Shown here in pieces: positions 5,499 to 7,364 of a DNA stretch of 7,364 bases. A model generated the notes under the pieces. That model saw only the letters and a program-made list of their open reading frames with translations, searched no databases and had not been told where the DNA came from. This DNA is from JBBQTU01 sp038213005 (GTDB lineage: Bacteria > Planctomycetota > Phycisphaerae > Tepidisphaerales > Tepidisphaeraceae), in NCBI GenBank assembly GCA_038213005.1, contig JBBQTU010000213.1, forward strand, positions 1-7,364. Reading direction: 5' to 3'. Position 1 is the first letter of the stretch. Every line of letters begins with the position of its first letter. The translations under genes were made by a program, and so were the position numbers.

Positions 5499-5902
5499 GT
5501 ACCGAGGAAGCCCGAGAACTGCTGATTCATGCCTACCGGCAGAAAGCGAAGGAAGCTCTTCTGGAGGCCGAACATTGTCTCGCCGCTGGATCGGCCGGCC
5601 TGGCCACCAACCGCATCTACTACGCCTGTTTCTACGCCGCTACAGCCGTCCTGATCTCCCGCGGCCTGCAATTCGTCCGCCACTCCGCACTCAAGTCGGC
5701 CGTCCATTCTCAGTTCGTTCGCCCAGGCGAGTTGTCGTCCGAACTCGGGGCCTTCTTTGAGACTGCATTCGTCCAGCGGCATGAGGCGGACTACAACGCC
5801 TTGGCCAGATTCGACCCAGCCGGAGTCGCCCGGCAACTCGTCAAGGCAAGACAGTTCGTGGCCGTGATGGAAACCCTGTTATCGCGCCGAAAACAGGCTT
5901 AA
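5495..5902 (+). CDS. HEPN domain protein (UPF0332-like), probable toxin of a HEPN/MNT pair
   Basis: The protein has 135 residues and is all-helical in outline. The N-terminal helix (about 7-31) carries KAKEALLEAEHCL. The central motif NRIYYACFYAATAVLISRG (39-57) is the hallmark helix of this HEPN group, and the closing helix holds QRHEADYNA (94-102). Arg56 and His63 are six residues apart and fit the R-X4-6-H spacing of HEPN ribonucleases, but the residue after Arg is Gly rather than the usual polar one, so catalytic competence is uncertain. HEPN proteins in such pairs are usually RNA-cleaving toxins held in check by the MNT partner. The start ATG overlaps the MNT stop (ATGA), implying translational coupling. 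A short hairpin with five Ts follows at 5917-5936. Alternatively the pair serves a defence or regulatory role rather than classic toxin-antitoxin. Confidence 0.9.
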   Translation: MSTEEARELLIHAYRQKAKEALLEAEHCLAAGSAGLATNRIYYACFYAATAVLISRGLQFVRHSALKSAVHSQFVRPGELSSELGAFFETAFVQRHEADYNALARFDPAGVARQLVKARQFVAVMETLLSRRKQA

Positions 5903-5916
5903 GTCGACGAGTGCTA

Positions 5917-5936
5917 GTCGATGGATCGGCGTTTTT
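5917..5936 (+). terminator. weak intrinsic terminator after the HEPN gene
   Basis: GTCGA (5917-5921) pairs with TCGGC (5926-5930), including one G-U pair, around TGGA. A G and five Ts (5932-5936) follow. The stem is short, so termination would be partial. It would end the cassette transcript but also reduce read-through from iorA into iorB. Confidence 0.35.
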
Positions 5937-5968
5937 GTGTCCCTCGTGTCCTTTGTTCCTTTGTCGTG
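5932..5968. repeat. short tandem GTGTCC/TTTG-type repeat, possibly dispersed
   Basis: Degenerate units of about 8-9 nt follow each other: GTGTCCCTC, GTGTCCTTT, GTTCCTTT, GTCGTG. From memory, intergenic tracts of this kind (on the other strand, runs of CAAAGGACA) recur in several bacterial phyla, often next to gene ends. Here the tract lies between the HEPN stop and the iorB ribosome site, so it may mark the right boundary of the inserted cassette. The repetition is seen; the dispersed nature is recollection. Confidence 0.4.
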
Positions 5969-5978
5969 AGAAGCTGAA

Positions 5979-6566
5979 ATGACCGAATCCGAGACAACTT
6001 CCGTCCTCCTCGCCGGTGTCGGTGGCCAGGGCATTCTTCTGGCCAGCGAAATCCTCGCCAAGACCGCGCAGATCGCCGGTTTTGACGTCAAGACCAACGA
6101 AGTCCACGGCATGGCCCAGCGCGGCGGCTCGGTCATCGCCCAGGTCCGCTACGGCAAACAGGTCCACAGCCCGCTCGTCCCCGAAGGCACCGCGCGCGTC
6201 CTGGGAACGCTCGAACAGGTCGAGGCCATCCGCTTCGCCCACTACCTCGCCCCCGGCGGCACCGCCGTCGTCTCCAACGCCGCGATCATCCCCGTCACCG
6301 TCTCCAGCGGCCAGGCCACCTACCCCACCGATGTCCCGGCTCGCCTCAAGGCCCTTTTTCCGAAACTCGTCATGGTCCAGGCCGACGCCCTGGCCACACA
6401 GGCCGGCACCATCAAAGCCGCCAACGTCGTCGTCCTCGGCGCCATCTCCGCCGCCCTGGATCTGCCCCTCTCCGCCTGGCACAAAGCCATCGAACTCTCC
6501 GTCAAACCCCAGCACCTGGCCCTCAACCTCAAAGCCTTCGACCTCGGCCGAGCCTGCGCCGCATAG
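5979..6566 (+). CDS. iorB: indolepyruvate:ferredoxin oxidoreductase, beta subunit
   Basis: The protein has 195 residues, the usual size for IorB, the gamma-type domain of the 2-oxoacid:ferredoxin oxidoreductase family. It partners IorA in the cytoplasmic enzyme that makes aryl-CoA from aryl pyruvates. The motif GVGGQGILLASEIL (13-26) and the segment NEVHGMAQRGGSV (40-52) are characteristic of this domain, which contributes to CoA and substrate handling at the subunit interface. The ATG at 5979 has a weak GAGAAG ribosome site (5968-5973) 5 nt upstream. I see no good promoter in the 76 bp before it, so expression probably depends on read-through from iorA across the MNT/HEPN genes, or from the cassette promoter. 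Codon use (C/G-ending) matches iorA and not the two genes in between. The stop lies 24 bp from the end of a convergent fragment. Confidence 0.96.
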   Translation: MTESETTSVLLAGVGGQGILLASEILAKTAQIAGFDVKTNEVHGMAQRGGSVIAQVRYGKQVHSPLVPEGTARVLGTLEQVEAIRFAHYLAPGGTAVVSNAAIIPVTVSSGQATYPTDVPARLKALFPKLVMVQADALATQAGTIKAANVVVLGAISAALDLPLSAWHKAIELSVKPQHLALNLKAFDLGRACAA

Positions 6567-6590
6567 CTGCAAACAGCGCCCAGGACAGAC

Positions 6591-6956
6591 CTACGGCACC
6601 ACAATGGTGACCGATTCCCAATACGCATCATCCCTTGGCGAGCCGTTGTTGGATTGCACCACCTGCAGGCGAACTTCCTGACCGGCGAACTTGCTCAGGT
6701 CCACGTCAATCTTCGCCCAGTTCGCCGTCGAGGATTTCGCGTCGACCACAGTGCTGAAGTATTCCTGCTCATTGACGCGAACGTCCAGCTTGAACGACCC
6801 CGTCGGATAATGCCCGACGCTCAGGCGTTGCTGTTTCGGTGATACACCTTGTAGATTCTGAGACATCTTGATGTAGTTCCCAGTAACAGTTCCATGAATA
6901 GGCGTCCGCCTTCCCTCCAGTGGGTCGCCACCCGAGGATGACTGTCCCACCTTCAT
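6591..6956 (-). CDS. fragment with C-terminal beta-sandwich-like domain, probably 5'-truncated
   Basis: The frame encodes 121 residues. From about 44 onward it looks like a complete small beta-rich domain: RLSVGHYPTG (44-53), alternating strands KLDVRV and YFSTVV, then W80, IDVDLSKFAGQEVRLQVV (83-100) and DDAYWESVTIVV (109-120). A similar ending (a DLS-x-FAG-x-V segment followed by a final AYW strand) occurs, as I recall, at the C-termini of larger secreted planctomycete proteins, where it would bind a ligand or another domain. Residues 1-30 are Gly/Ser/Pro-rich and not domain-like, there is no signal peptide and no ribosome site before the ATG at 6956, and an in-frame stop lies just upstream (6966-6968). 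The likeliest reading is the 3' remnant of a longer gene whose front was lost to the repeat-like sequence to the right. It may not be expressed. It is convergent with iorB. Confidence 0.55.
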   Translation of the reverse strand: MKVGQSSSGGDPLEGRRTPIHGTVTGNYIKMSQNLQGVSPKQQRLSVGHYPTGSFKLDVRVNEQEYFSTVVDAKSSTANWAKIDVDLSKFAGQEVRLQVVQSNNGSPRDDAYWESVTIVVP

Positions 6957-7364
6957 CGGTACTACTCAGACGCTAAGACTTCGCTTCGCACCCTCCCACC
7001 CGACTTCGTTTCCTTCGTCCGCAGCGGTACCACGGTTGCATCGCCTGCTTCGCTCCGCCCGGCGTGCGATACGCCATCCGGGTGGCCGGGACGCTTTGGG
7101 GGTGGCGGACGCCCTTTGGCCGCCTTATTCCTTGGAGTGCGGAGGATCTCTCAAGTTCCCGCGCAAACCCTCTGTTGCCACGCTCATGTTCCTTCGAAGA
7201 ACGGCGGAATCGGCTGGAACTCACCATGATGCTCCAACCGACACGGCCACGGTTTTGGCAACGTCCGTGGCTTCCACGATGAAAATCTTTCGAGGCTCAA
7301 TCACATGGCCTGACAACTCGCTGTCTACGCTTCAAAACGCCAGGTCATCCCGACGCGATGCAAG
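6957..7364. repeat. about 400 bp without a gene; probable part of a dispersed repeat
   Basis: No convincing gene is present: frames on both strands are short, Arg/Pro-rich and lack ribosome sites. Visible structure includes recurring CTTCGCT-type words (6978-7060), a hairpin GGCGT/ACGCC near 7060-7074, and a 7-bp hairpin GCCACGG/CCGTGGC (7246-7252 with 7265-7271). The composition and word pattern resemble long dispersed repeats I recall from planctomycete-type genomes, and the final bases (ending GATGCAAG) could continue into a sequence like the first 60 bases of the window. No transposase or terminal inverted repeats are visible. The assignment is inference. Confidence 0.35.

Noticed and set aside
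6973..7282. Open frames of 84 codons (minus) and 72 codons (plus) at the right end
   Set aside because: Both are Arg/Pro-rich, overlap each other on opposite strands, lack ribosome sites and lie in repeat-like sequence.
6957..7364. Insertion sequence with transposase
   Set aside because: No transposase motif or terminal inverted repeat pair could be found within the window.

Overview
The window is GC-rich, with codons that mostly end in C or G in the main genes. It looks like bacterial chromosome rather than phage or plasmid: a tRNA gene, a two-subunit central-metabolism enzyme, paralogous membrane proteins, a toxin-antitoxin-type pair and dispersed-repeat-like sequence. Indolepyruvate:ferredoxin oxidoreductase points to an anaerobe, or at least a ferredoxin-using lifestyle. 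The C-terminal sandwich-like fragment near the right end and the repeat-like flanks remind me of Planctomycetes and related PVC bacteria. That assignment is inference only; no rRNA is present to anchor it.

Layout. 1-60: probable tail of a dispersed repeat. 113-421 (minus): small TPR-like probable lipoprotein whose natural start seems frameshifted. 425-1340: about 900 bp with no convincing gene, but with two strong stem-loops (582-608, 642-667), a near-consensus promoter (735-763) followed by a boxB/boxA-like antitermination leader (781-817) with no rRNA or CRISPR after it, a direct repeat, and a long imperfect hairpin (1168-1209). 1340-1463: promoter and tRNA-Leu(CAA). 1653-3165: two tandem single-pass membrane proteins of unknown function that look like diverged paralogues. 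3321-6566: promoter, iorA, an MNT/HEPN cassette, then iorB. 6591-6956 (minus): fragment carrying a C-terminal beta-rich domain, convergent with iorB. 6957-7364: no gene, repeat-like sequence.

How the genes work together. IorA (TPP and Fe-S subunit) and IorB (gamma-type subunit) should form one enzyme that oxidatively decarboxylates aryl pyruvates to aryl-CoA with reduction of ferredoxin. Their genes are separated by about 840 bp holding a nucleotidyltransferase (MNT) and a HEPN protein. These two overlap by ATGA, have a less GC-biased third-codon position, and carry their own TATAAT box placed exactly where a leaderless transcript would begin at the MNT start codon. The simplest reading is that a mobile MNT/HEPN module landed between two operon partners. 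I found no clearly new large system. The best leads are this insertion, the orphan rRNA-type leader at 735-817, and the membrane-protein pair.
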